DNA from: CAYNYI01 sp964401455
Lineage (GTDB): Bacteria > Fibrobacterota > OXYB2-FULL-49-7 > CAYNYI01
Assembly (NCBI GenBank): GCA_964401455.1
Contig: CAYNYI010000038.1
Location: 1-24,937, forward strand
Length of the DNA stretch: 24,937 bases
Direction: 5' to 3'
This document shows, piece by piece, positions 14,797 to 22,289 of this stretch; within the stretch, counting starts at the first letter, position 1, and the number at the start of each line of letters is the position of its first letter. The notes beneath the pieces were generated by a model. That model was not told the DNA's origin. It saw nothing but the letters and a program-made list of their open reading frames with translations, and did not search any database. The position numbers and the translations under genes are program-made.

Positions 14797-17308
14797 TATA
14801 AAATATTCGGAAAAATTTGCTGTTGTCCACGGGCATTTTTATCAGCCACCGAGAGAAAACCCCTGGATAGATGAAATTGAAAGGCAGGAATCAGCAGCTC
14901 CGTATCATGACTGGAATCAAAGAATTGACCGGGAATGTTACAGATCGAACGGAGCCTCCAGGGTTTTGGCTCCCGATGGCAGGATAATTGATATTATCAA
15001 TAATTACCGATATCTGAGTTTTAACTTCGGCCCCACCCTCATGAGTTGGATGGAAGTCCACAGTCCTGAAACTTATGAGAAAATAATCGAGGCCGACAGA
15101 ATATCCTGTGAAGAGAATAACGGACACGGAAATGCCATCGCGCAGGTCTATAACCATGTTATTATGCCCCTTCAGGATCGGCGGGACAAGATAACCGAGA
15201 TAAAATGGGGGATAGCCGATTTCAAATACAGATTCGGCAGAATACCCGAGGCCATGTGGCTTGCCGAGACAGCTGTTGATATGGAGACTATAGAGTGCAT
15301 GATTGAATCGGGGTTGAAATTTTTAATAGTCGCTCCGGGGCAAATTGCCGGTATCAGAAAGATAGGTGAGGAAAAGTGGAACACTTCTCCCGTTGAAGAC
15401 GATTTATTCTGTCGTCCCTTCAGAATTTTTCAGAAAGATAAAGACGGCAATACCGAGACAGAAAAATTTATCGACGCGTTTGTTTTTAATGCGGGTCTTT
15501 CCGGTGCTGTGGGTTTCGAGCACCTGTTACGCGATGCCGGAGGATTTACTTCCAGAATGCTCTCGGAGTTCCGTAAAAAAAAAGGCGGGCCTTTTTTTAC
15601 GAGCATAGCAACTGATGGAGAAACTTTCGGTCATCATGAGGCTTTCGGTAATATGTGTCTTGCCTCTTTTTTCCGTGACCACGCTTCTGCCGCCGGAATA
15701 AAAATAGTGAATTATGCTTCGTTTCTGGAAATGAGTCCCCCGGAATTCGAAGCAGACCTTAAAAACGCTTTCAGCGGCGGTACCGCCTGGTCCTGCGCGC
15801 ACGGAACAGGCAGATGGAAAGAAGACTGCGGCTGTTCGACCGGTGCCCGTGAAGGCTGGAACCAGAAATGGCGTTCTCCTCTCAGAAATGCGTTTGATTT
15901 TTTAAAAGAAAAAATTGATGAAATTTATGAAAAGGATGCTCCTGATTTGTTTGGTAAATCGGATATATGGGATGTTCGTGACCAATATGTCGAAGTTATC
16001 CTTGACCGTTCGGAAAAGAATGTCGAAGAATTTTTCAGGCGTTTCGCCGGGCCGGAACAAACCGAGGAGAGAAAAGCAAAAGCTCTTTCTCTTCTTGAGA
16101 TGCAGCGGAACAGGCTGCTTATGTATACGAGCTGTGCCTGGTTCTTTGCTGATATTTCAGGGATTGAGACTGTACAAAACATGAAATACGCGGCAAGAGC
16201 GCTTCAATACGCGGCTGTTTTTAATAACAATGCAAAAGAGATTGAAAACGGTTTTCTTCTGCATTTGTCAGAAGCTAAAAGTAATATAGCCGGCGACGAC
16301 GGTAAAAAAATTTATGAGAGGTGGGTAAAACCAAATTCCTTCTCCTCAGAAAAAGCCGCCCTGATTTATGTCGTTTCTCTCCTATATTCCGGAGAAAAGA
16401 AAGAGGATATTTTCCTTCGCTACCACATCAAGCTCTCGGGTAAGAAGGAGGTCCGGAAAGAATTGTGCCGCGCAGTTTCCGGTGATTTAAAAATTAAATC
16501 CGAACTTGATCATTTTACCACTGAGTTTTTCTTTCTCTGCCTCGAAATAAAGGACCGGGGCTTACGGTTTTACTGTATGCCGAAGTCGCAAAAACCGGAT
16601 TTCAACCTGGATAAGATAATTTCGGGTACAGCCGATAAAATTGAAAGCCGTTCCGCCGATATTTTTAAGCAGCCACCTTTCACTCTTCGGGATATTTTTG
16701 ATGATAAAAAATACGAGATAGCATCCATGATGCTTAAGAGGAATATGTCGGAAATCCGGGGGAGTTTTGACGAAGTTTTTGAAAAGAGCCGGGAACTTCT
16801 GGATGTTTACACCAGTTTTGGAATAGAGATCCCCTCTGAGATAAAAGTGCCTTGTGAGTCCGCTGTTTCCGAAGGTCTTATCCGATGTGTTAAAGCAATG
16901 AAATCGGGAATATCCGAGACAGATATAAAGATATTCGAGCGCCTTCTTGGAATTGCCGAGCATTACGGGCTCAATATTTCTACAAGAACTGATATTGAAC
17001 TTGCAGATGCTATCGCAGTCAATCTGGATGGGATTGACTCTGATTCTTCTTTCTCTTTAAGCAGGAAGATCGGAAGACTCCTTGATTCTCTGTCGAAAAA
17101 CAAGGTCAGGATGTATTTAGAATCGGCCCAGAACAAGATGTATGAAATTCTTACAGACAGTCTTAATAAAAGAATCAATGAATTCGTAAAAGCTGGAAGC
17201 AGGGATGAGTCAGAGTACGCGGCTATCACAGAAATATTGAATCTTGCCCATAAAATGAATTTTAAGGTTACAGAGTATCTTGAAAGAATCGGTCTTTTCC
17301 GGGATTGA
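14783..17308 (+). CDS. Glycoside hydrolase family 57 protein with DUF3536
   Basis: 841 residues from TTG 14783, preferred because GGGAGG (14773-14778) lies four bases upstream and the conserved N-terminus begins about ten residues later; ATGs at 14756, 14765 and 14771 would only lengthen the overlap with the previous gene. GH57 regions are clear: VVHGHFYQPPRENPW (region 1), NNGHGNAIAQ (region 2), RIPEAMWLAETAVD with the likely nucleophile Glu (about 162), and TDGETFGHHEAFG with the likely acid/base Asp (about 278). GCSTGAREGWNQKWRSPLR at about 360-380 is typical of the DUF3536 subgroup. GH57 enzymes act on alpha-glucans (amylase, branching enzyme and similar). No signal peptide, so cytoplasmic, probably glycogen-type metabolism. 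Substrate is not determinable. No other glycogen gene is nearby. Confidence 0.9.
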   Translation: MTGNNIKYSEKFAVVHGHFYQPPRENPWIDEIERQESAAPYHDWNQRIDRECYRSNGASRVLAPDGRIIDIINNYRYLSFNFGPTLMSWMEVHSPETYEKIIEADRISCEENNGHGNAIAQVYNHVIMPLQDRRDKITEIKWGIADFKYRFGRIPEAMWLAETAVDMETIECMIESGLKFLIVAPGQIAGIRKIGEEKWNTSPVEDDLFCRPFRIFQKDKDGNTETEKFIDAFVFNAGLSGAVGFEHLLRDAGGFTSRMLSEFRKKKGGPFFTSIATDGETFGHHEAFGNMCLASFFRDHASAAGIKIVNYASFLEMSPPEFEADLKNAFSGGTAWSCAHGTGRWKEDCGCSTGAREGWNQKWRSPLRNAFDFLKEKIDEIYEKDAPDLFGKSDIWDVRDQYVEVILDRSEKNVEEFFRRFAGPEQTEERKAKALSLLEMQRNRLLMYTSCAWFFADISGIETVQNMKYAARALQYAAVFNNNAKEIENGFLLHLSEAKSNIAGDDGKKIYERWVKPNSFSSEKAALIYVVSLLYSGEKKEDIFLRYHIKLSGKKEVRKELCRAVSGDLKIKSELDHFTTEFFFLCLEIKDRGLRFYCMPKSQKPDFNLDKIISGTADKIESRSADIFKQPPFTLRDIFDDKKYEIASMMLKRNMSEIRGSFDEVFEKSRELLDVYTSFGIEIPSEIKVPCESAVSEGLIRCVKAMKSGISETDIKIFERLLGIAEHYGLNISTRTDIELADAIAVNLDGIDSDSSFSLSRKIGRLLDSLSKNKVRMYLESAQNKMYEILTDSLNKRINEFVKAGSRDESEYAAITEILNLAHKMNFKVTEYLERIGLFRD

Positions 17309-17312
17309 CAGT

Positions 17313-18170
17313 ATGCATGGCGACGACAAAAAACGTTATAGCGGAATAGTATGCATTGCCGGTCGGCCCAATACCGGAAAGTCCACTCTGCTTAACAGGA
17401 TTGTTAACAGAAAAATATCTATCGTCTCGGACAAGCCTCAGACAACCCGCGACAGGATTATCGGTATTTATACAAAAGACAGTAAACAAATAATTTTTTA
17501 TGATACTCCGGGGATTGGTGAAGGCAGAGGAAGACTCTCTGGAGAAATGAACAGAATAGCTGAAGAGACCATGACAGGGGCGGATTTGTATTTATTTGTT
17601 ATTGACGGAAGCTCCGGTTTTAACAGAGATGACGCCTCAATATTGACCAAATTGTCCTATACCGGACGGCCGGTTGTAGCGGTCCTGAATAAGTCGGATA
17701 AAACCGGTGAAGCGGCTCTTGTGCCTTCTGCTGATATTCTTAGAAAACAAAAGGCCGTTTCCGAGATAATTCCTGTTTCGGCAAAGACCGGGGATAACGT
17801 CGATTCTCTGATTCCGCTTCTTCTTAATGAGCTCCCGGAGAATCCCCTAATATTTGATGAAGGAACTGTGACCGATCAGCCACCCGCTTTTATTATATCA
17901 GAATTTGTACGAGAACAGATTTATATTAATTCCTATAATGAAATACCTTACGGTGTCAGTGTATCTGTTCGGCGTTTGGAATATTCAGAGTCCGGGGATA
18001 TACAGGCTTCCTGCGAAATATTTGCCGAAAAACAGGCACATAAAAAGATACTCATAGGAAGGGGAGGGGCTTTGCTTAAAAAAATCAGGCGCTTTGCAGA
18101 AAGAAGGCTTAAAGAATTTTTTACGGTATCTGTAAAACTGGAACTCTGGGTAAGGATTCCCGGAAATTGA
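17313..18170 (+). CDS. era: GTPase Era (16S rRNA-binding, ribosome assembly)
   Basis: 285 residues from ATG 17313, five bases after the GH57 stop. An in-frame TTG at 17280 would add 11 residues inside the GH57 gene and is less likely; neither start has a strong ribosome binding site. G motifs: GRPNTGKST (17-25), PQTTRDRI (42-49, G2), DTPG (64-67), NKSD (126-129) and SAK (156-158). The C-terminal KH domain carries the GxxG loop IGRGGALLKKI (about 248-258) and the family tail (KLELWVRI). Era binds the 3' end of 16S rRNA during 30S maturation. The usual partners (ybeY, rnc, recO) are not adjacent here. Confidence 0.95.
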   Translation: MHGDDKKRYSGIVCIAGRPNTGKSTLLNRIVNRKISIVSDKPQTTRDRIIGIYTKDSKQIIFYDTPGIGEGRGRLSGEMNRIAEETMTGADLYLFVIDGSSGFNRDDASILTKLSYTGRPVVAVLNKSDKTGEAALVPSADILRKQKAVSEIIPVSAKTGDNVDSLIPLLLNELPENPLIFDEGTVTDQPPAFIISEFVREQIYINSYNEIPYGVSVSVRRLEYSESGDIQASCEIFAEKQAHKKILIGRGGALLKKIRRFAERRLKEFFTVSVKLELWVRIPGN

Positions 18171-18886
18171 AAACAGTAGAAATTTCCTTTTATTTTTTTC
18201 TTGTTATTTGTTTGTTCTTCCCGGCCTCTGTCTTCTCCGTAGAAAACGGGTATTTATGTACCGAAGCGTTATCATTTAAAAACAGGAAAACAATTGACCG
18301 CGCTCTTCAGGTAAAAGTTTTTGCTCGCGAACATATGATAGACAGCCTTTTTAAATATCCTGAATTGTGCGCCCGCCTTGCTTCGCTTTTTCCAGGCGGC
18401 GATTTTACTGTTCATGACAGCGGTACGTTTTTTTTTATTGATGACGGGTCCGGCACCTCGGGACGCGTAAAGAAGTGTTCCCTTGACTTTATGCGTAATG
18501 ATTTGCACTATTTTTTTGAAGGTATTCATAGAGAGGGTATTATGGATATAAAAGGCGAAATGCTTATGAATATCAGATATGAGCAGAAAGCGGACAGCGT
18601 CCTTATTCAACCCTCGGCATCTGTATTTATTGAAAACGGTTTTTACAGGGGAGTTACCAAGATAATGCTGAAGCTGCCTTTTTTTGATAAATGGGTAAAC
18701 TCGAAAATTGAGAAAGAAATAAATCTTGTCAGAGACCTTGGTGTAAAAATAATAAATAATCTAAATAAACCGGACAGTTATGCCGAATTTAAAAAAATAC
18801 CGGCGGATTCTACAGGAATTCTGCCCGCCGAATATAATTTGCTTGATGAGCTCTTCGCACCCGCGTCAGGATCCCGGGCAGATTAA
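18167..18886 (+). CDS. Secreted or periplasmic protein of unknown function
   Basis: 239 residues from TTG 18167, which overlaps the era stop (TTGA). An N-terminal signal peptide is clear: MKTVEISFYF then a hydrophobic run to about residue 24 ending VFS, with no lipobox Cys. The mature part has mixed strands and helices and a few Cys (about 31, 67 and 102). There is no catalytic motif I recognise. The block from about 110-165 (HYFFEGIHREGIMDIKGEML, then SVLIQPSASVFIENGFYRG) looks beta-rich and could be a lipid- or polymer-binding fold, but this is weak inference. It is the last gene of the mtnA-to-era run. Confidence 0.65.
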   Translation: MKTVEISFYFFLVICLFFPASVFSVENGYLCTEALSFKNRKTIDRALQVKVFAREHMIDSLFKYPELCARLASLFPGGDFTVHDSGTFFFIDDGSGTSGRVKKCSLDFMRNDLHYFFEGIHREGIMDIKGEMLMNIRYEQKADSVLIQPSASVFIENGFYRGVTKIMLKLPFFDKWVNSKIEKEINLVRDLGVKIINNLNKPDSYAEFKKIPADSTGILPAEYNLLDELFAPASGSRAD

Positions 18887-19032
18887 ATCCCTTATCCGGA
18901 GCCGGGCCGTTTTATTATAATAGGCTTCAAGTAAAAAGCGATTATTATTTCAATTATTACATGCTGAATAGGCCTTACTCCTTACTTTTTAATAATTTAT
19001 AGGTATTTTCTTAACTAAGTGCTAAAAACAGC

Positions 19033-19061
19033 TTGCCATATTTTCTTTTTTATATTATTAT
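19033..19061 (+). promoter_or_regulatory. Sigma-70-like promoter upstream of the tandem CCCH genes
   Basis: TTGCCA (19033-19038), a 17-base spacer and TATTAT (19056-19061) match consensus 5/6 and 5/6. Transcription would begin near 19068, about 33 bases before the first CCCH gene. The whole 18887-19100 gap is AT-rich and holds no other gene I can support. Confidence 0.45.
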
Positions 19062-19100
19062 TAGGTATGAATTGAGTCTTTCTATATACTTAGTCATCAT

Positions 19101-19460
19101 ATGCAGCTTCCGAAATATAAGAAAAAAAAACGTACTGTCCTTAAAACCTGCGCTGAACCCGGTTGCGGCCGGGAATTTATCGGTCACCCTATTTCCAAAT
19201 ACTGCGAAAAGCACCGTGATATTCGTAACCGGCAGAGGAAAAAAAAAGTTTTTGAAAGCATCGATGAGAACAACATGGTTTTTGAGCATGATTTTCATGA
19301 GACTATAGAGACAGAATTTGTATGCCGGCTAAAGGGCTGTGATAATAAATATAAAGTAAAGCTAATGCCGCGTCAGCATATTTATCCGAAATACTGTGAA
19401 GAACACAGAAACAGCTTCAAGAGGAGTCATTTTCTTGAAAGCCGGGAAAAAACCGCCTGA
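19101..19460 (+). CDS. Small basic double-CCCH (putative zinc) protein, copy 1
   Basis: 119 residues with two Cys-Cys-Cys-His modules. Module 1 is C17-x4-C22-x12-C35-x2-H38 within CAEPGCGREFIGHPISKYC. Module 2 is C75-x4-C80-x18-C99-x2-H102, containing PRQHIYPKYCEEHRN. Both end in K-Y-C-x-x-H-R, so the two halves look like an internal duplication. The spacing suggests two treble-clef-like zinc sites. The N-terminus and the linker are Lys/Arg-rich, consistent with nucleic-acid binding (inference). No signal peptide. The MQLP start matches the next gene and supports this ATG, although no Shine-Dalgarno sequence is visible. Paralogues lie at 19515 and 22290. I do not recognise a named family. Confidence 0.8.
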   Translation: MQLPKYKKKKRTVLKTCAEPGCGREFIGHPISKYCEKHRDIRNRQRKKKVFESIDENNMVFEHDFHETIETEFVCRLKGCDNKYKVKLMPRQHIYPKYCEEHRNSFKRSHFLESREKTA

Positions 19461-19514
19461 TTGTTTTCAGGATACGTTTATCATTAATGAATATATACAG
19501 AAAGGTTGACCAAT

Positions 19515-19922
19515 ATGCAGCTTCCAGTCAGCAAAAAAGACAAGCACCACAAACTTGTATTGAAAGTTTGTCAGGAACCGGGTTGCGGTAAGGAATTTGT
19601 CGGGCATCCAATAAGAAAATACTGCGATTTTCATAGAATACTCTCCAACCGGAAGAGAAAAAAAGTCGAATATGAGCCTGTTGATACGCATAATAAAATT
19701 TTTCGTCACAAATACATTGATACGGTTCGAATGGAATTCACATGTGAGCTTGAAGGGTGTGATAAGAAATACTCCGTGGATATTATTCCCAGGCAGTACA
19801 TATATCCTAAATACTGCGTAGAGCATCGTAATGAGTATAAACGAAAACTTTTTATAGCTCAGACAGAGGAAAAGAAGTCTGCCGCCGGCAGAAATACAAA
19901 AAAAAAGACCCGTGTAGCCTGA
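19515..19922 (+). CDS. Small basic double-CCCH (putative zinc) protein, copy 2
   Basis: 135 residues from ATG 19515; AAAGG lies nine bases upstream, and the MQLP start equals that of copy 1 (a TTG at 19506 would add three residues and has no spaced ribosome binding site). Module 1 is C19-x4-C24-x12-C37-x2-H40 (CQEPGCGKEFVGHPIRKYC). Module 2 is C77-x4-C82-x18-C101-x2-H104 (PRQYIYPKYCVEHRN). It is aligned end to end with copy 1, with about half the residues identical by eye, and has an extra Lys/Arg-rich tail of about 20 residues (KSAAGRNTKKKTRVA). It follows copy 1 by 54 bases and precedes the HD-GYP gene by 18 bases, so copies 1 and 2 and the HD-GYP gene are likely one transcript. Function unknown. 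Confidence 0.82.
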   Translation: MQLPVSKKDKHHKLVLKVCQEPGCGKEFVGHPIRKYCDFHRILSNRKRKKVEYEPVDTHNKIFRHKYIDTVRMEFTCELEGCDKKYSVDIIPRQYIYPKYCVEHRNEYKRKLFIAQTEEKKSAAGRNTKKKTRVA

Positions 19923-19940
19923 TTTATAAGTACTATTCTA

Positions 19941-21146
19941 ATGAAGATTTCCGACAGCTTTCTCCGAGAAATAATCAGACTTTCCGAAGAGCTTAATCTA
20001 ATTCATGATCTTGACGCTGTACTAGATAAAGTCCTGTCAGAGGCCAGGAGATTTACAGTCTCGGACGCAGGCTCAATATTTCTTAAAGAAGGCAAAGCGC
20101 TTAAATTCAGATATGTTCAAAATGACACCCTTTTCAAGGGTAACGACAAGAACAAATTTATTTATTCCAACAGTGAAGTCCCGATCAACCATAGTTCCAT
20201 TACTGGTTTTGTGGCTTCTACGGGGAAAGAGCTTATAATTGATGATGCCTATTCTCTTTCAGACAACCTTCCATATTCCTTCAACCGTTCTTTTGATAAA
20301 TCCTCAAATTACAGAACGCAGTCTATACTCGCGGTCCCTCTTAAACTCGGTGGCGGAAGGGTCGTAGGTGTTCTTCAGCTTATCAATGCCAAAAATGAAT
20401 CAGGGGAAATAACTAAATATACAGAAGGTGATGTTCGTATTGTTTCATATTTTTCCAACATAGCGGCAGCTGCGGTTGAAAGGGCGGTTATGACCAGAGA
20501 AGGTGTACTCCGAATGCTGAAGATCGCCGAACTTAGAGACCCGAAAGAAACCGGTGCACATGTTAACCGTGTGGGCGCCTACTCGGCTGAAATTTATCAA
20601 CGCTGGGCTGAGAAAAAAGGTTTTTCAGACAGCAAAGTTAGGAAAATGAAGGATATTATCAGAATCGCGGCAATGACCCATGATCTCGGTAAAGTGGCAA
20701 TCTCCGACCTTATTCTTAAGAAGCCGGCAAAACTAAATGATGAAGAATTTGAGATAATGAAGCATCACACTGTTTACGGAGCCGGTCTTTTTGATGAAAG
20801 CGGGTCTGAACTCGACCGGGTCTCTTCGCGTATTGCGCTGAATCATCATGAAAAGTGGAACGGAGCCGGTTATCCGGGGGAATATAAGCCGGACGGCTCA
20901 GACTCTGTCCATTTCGGCAGAGGAAAGTCAGGAGAAGAAATTCCGGTCGAAGCAAGAATAACCGCGCTTGCCGATGTTTATGACGCTCTGGTCTCAAAAA
21001 GAGTTTACAAAGCCGCCTGGGAAGAAGAAAAGGTTGTTTCTCACATAAAAGAAGAAGCCGGAAGTCATTTTGATCCGGAAATAGTGGAGGCCTTCTTGGA
21101 AATATACGAAGTTGTTCAGGCAATCAGAGAGAAATTCTCAGACTGA
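19941..21146 (+). CDS. GAF-HD-GYP protein, probable c-di-GMP phosphodiesterase
   Basis: 401 residues, cytoplasmic. GAF domain at about 10-182 (SDAGSIFLKEGKALKFRYVQ, then SILAVPLKLGGGRVVGVLQL). HD-GYP domain at about 185-400 with TGAHVNRVGAYS (His207), the HD pair in MTHDLGK (247-248), MKHHTVYG, and NHHEKWNGAGYPG, which carries the GYP motif (about 310-312), then ITALADVYDAL. All metal-binding residues of active HD-GYP enzymes are present, so it should hydrolyse c-di-GMP. The GAF ligand is unknown. No Shine-Dalgarno sequence; 18 bases after the second CCCH gene, so probably co-transcribed. It faces the MBL-fold gene with a 12-base gap. Confidence 0.92.
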   Translation: MKISDSFLREIIRLSEELNLIHDLDAVLDKVLSEARRFTVSDAGSIFLKEGKALKFRYVQNDTLFKGNDKNKFIYSNSEVPINHSSITGFVASTGKELIIDDAYSLSDNLPYSFNRSFDKSSNYRTQSILAVPLKLGGGRVVGVLQLINAKNESGEITKYTEGDVRIVSYFSNIAAAAVERAVMTREGVLRMLKIAELRDPKETGAHVNRVGAYSAEIYQRWAEKKGFSDSKVRKMKDIIRIAAMTHDLGKVAISDLILKKPAKLNDEEFEIMKHHTVYGAGLFDESGSELDRVSSRIALNHHEKWNGAGYPGEYKPDGSDSVHFGRGKSGEEIPVEARITALADVYDALVSKRVYKAAWEEEKVVSHIKEEAGSHFDPEIVEAFLEIYEVVQAIREKFSD

Positions 21147-21158
21147 CAGGGTGTCTTC

Positions 21159-21998
21159 TCAGAGTCTTATTTCGGTATCCTGCGCTACCCCAAAACATTT
21201 TAATCCGCTTTTTCCTTTATTTATTATGTTTTCGCATTCCTTTATTATCAAGTCGACATCTTTGTCGCTTCTGTCCTGATTATGATGGAAGAGTCCAAGT
21301 TTTGAGACTCCTGAACTAAGTGCAAGATCCAGCGCGTCATTAAAAACCGAATGTCCCCAGGTCTTGGTGTTTTTATATTCCTGGCTGCGGAATTCAGCGT
21401 CGTGAATCAGAAGGTCGGCGTCCCTGCAGTGTTTCCTATAACCTGATTTTGTCAATCCGCCCTTATGCCTGTATCCGAGTTCGTTGTCTGTGAGATAAAC
21501 AAATGTTTTACCGTCTTCTGTAAATTTATAACCAAATCCGCCGTTAGGATGGCTAAGAGGTATAGGCTTGATCTTTATATTTCCGATATTGAATTCTTTC
21601 TCACAGATCTTTTTATACGAAAAATTTGCGCTGACCTCTCCGTACTGCACGGGAAAGTACGGATTTGTCATTGTTATGGCTATCATCTTTTTCAGGCTCG
21701 TGCTTGAGAAGGTGCAGCCGTAGATTTTTATTTCCGACTTCTTCATAAAAACCGGTCTGAAAAACGGAAGGCCCAATATATGGTCCCAGTGAAAATGAGT
21801 ATAAAGAATATGAAAACGGCTTTTTTTCTCTGAGATTAATTTATTTCCGAGAGGTCTTACTCCGGAACCGGTGTCGACAATTATCACCTCATCACCGGCA
21901 CCCCTTATCTCAATGCAGGGTGTATTTCCTCCGTATTTAATATACTGTTTCCCGGAAACCGGAATGGAGCCGCGTGAGCCCCAGCATCTTATGAGCAT
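21159..21998 (-). CDS. MBL-fold metallo-hydrolase (PhnP/RNase Z-like, possible phosphodiesterase)
   Basis: 279 residues on the minus strand. It begins LIRCWGSRGSIPVSG and has YGGNTPCIEI, VDTGSGVRPLG, the metal motif THFHWDH (His68, His70, Asp72, His73), ILGLPFF, SHPNGGFGYKF (His150), LTDNELG (Asp171) and HDAEF. This is the subgroup of metallo-beta-lactamase-fold proteins with the W-G-[SV]-R-G-S-I-P start, which includes PhnP/RNase Z-like enzymes and cyclic-nucleotide phosphodiesterases. No signal peptide, so intracellular. The motifs are complete and it should bind two metals. The substrate cannot be read from sequence; convergence with an HD-GYP gene is only suggestive. The ribosome binding site is weak. 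Confidence 0.87.
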   Translation of the reverse strand: MLIRCWGSRGSIPVSGKQYIKYGGNTPCIEIRGAGDEVIIVDTGSGVRPLGNKLISEKKSRFHILYTHFHWDHILGLPFFRPVFMKKSEIKIYGCTFSSTSLKKMIAITMTNPYFPVQYGEVSANFSYKKICEKEFNIGNIKIKPIPLSHPNGGFGYKFTEDGKTFVYLTDNELGYRHKGGLTKSGYRKHCRDADLLIHDAEFRSQEYKNTKTWGHSVFNDALDLALSSGVSKLGLFHHNQDRSDKDVDLIIKECENIINKGKSGLKCFGVAQDTEIRL

Positions 21999-22132
21999 AT
22001 GAACACCCGGAGTTGTATAAAGTCCTTCAAAGTAGAATAAGTAATATTTAAAATAATTAGTCTTTTTACCTGAATGTTAATAAAAAATGCTTTTTTAAAA
22101 GTTTTCATTTATTTGGGAGCATGAAAAAACTC

Positions 22133-22146
22133 TGACCATTCTGTCA
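22133..22146. promoter_or_regulatory. Distal operator-like inverted repeat (UAS 1) upstream of CCCH copy 3
   Basis: TGAC-CATTCT-GTCA, a dyad with 4-base arms and a 6-base centre. It matches 12 of 14 bases of the element at 22174. Its centre is about 103 bases upstream of the predicted sigma-54 start site. The dimer-binding-site reading is inference. Confidence 0.45.
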
Positions 22147-22173
22147 TGAATCGGGCTGCTTTTATCAATAATT

Positions 22174-22187
22174 TGACAAATCTGTCA
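22174..22187. promoter_or_regulatory. Proximal operator-like inverted repeat (UAS 2) upstream of CCCH copy 3
   Basis: TGAC-AAATCT-GTCA; the dyad extends one base each side (TTGACA...TGTCAA, 22173-22188). Its centre is 41 bases (about four helical turns) from that of UAS 1 and about 62 bases upstream of the predicted start site. The TTGACA could also be read as a -35 box, but no good -10 follows at 16-18 bases. Confidence 0.5.
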
Positions 22188-22215
22188 ACATCTTCGGTTT
22201 ATTAGACATTCTTAA

Positions 22216-22231
22216 GGGCATGGCTATTGCG
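22216..22231 (+). promoter_or_regulatory. Sigma-54 (-24/-12) promoter of CCCH copy 3
   Basis: GGGCATGGCTATTGCG: the invariant GG (22217-22218) and GC (22229-22230) are separated by exactly 10 bases. The flanks follow the TGGCACG-N4-TTGCA consensus, with GGCA, G and TTGC kept. The predicted start is near 22242, about 48 bases before the gene. The window also encodes an intact GAFTGA-type activator, though a link is not shown. Confidence 0.6.
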
Positions 22232-22289
22232 AGATATATGAGTGAGAGTGCGTTTGCGGGATTTTAAATATTAAAAGGAGATGGGCAAT

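Noticed and set aside
18887..18920. GC-rich stretch after the era operon as a terminator
   Set aside because: CCCGG and CCGGG arms can be paired only over a loop of more than 20 bases, and the T tract is short, so I could not support a terminator.
19033..19308. Plus-strand frame overlapping CCCH copy 1 in another phase
   Set aside because: Copy 1 is supported by two conserved paralogues; this frame starts within the promoter and shows no domain.
19456..19475. CCTGA...TCAGG hairpin after CCCH copy 1
   Set aside because: A 5-bp stem with no T tract following; it probably does not stop transcription between the tandem copies.
21130..21180. Bidirectional terminator between the HD-GYP and MBL genes
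   Set aside because: Only 4-base complementary arms (AGAC/GTCT, GACT/AGTC) without a T tract were found.
22173..22203. TTGACA read as a sigma-70 -35 box for CCCH copy 3
   Set aside because: The best -10 (TTTATT) needs a 19-base spacer and matches 4/6, whereas the same bases form half of a dyad repeated at 22133 and a good -24/-12 element lies downstream.
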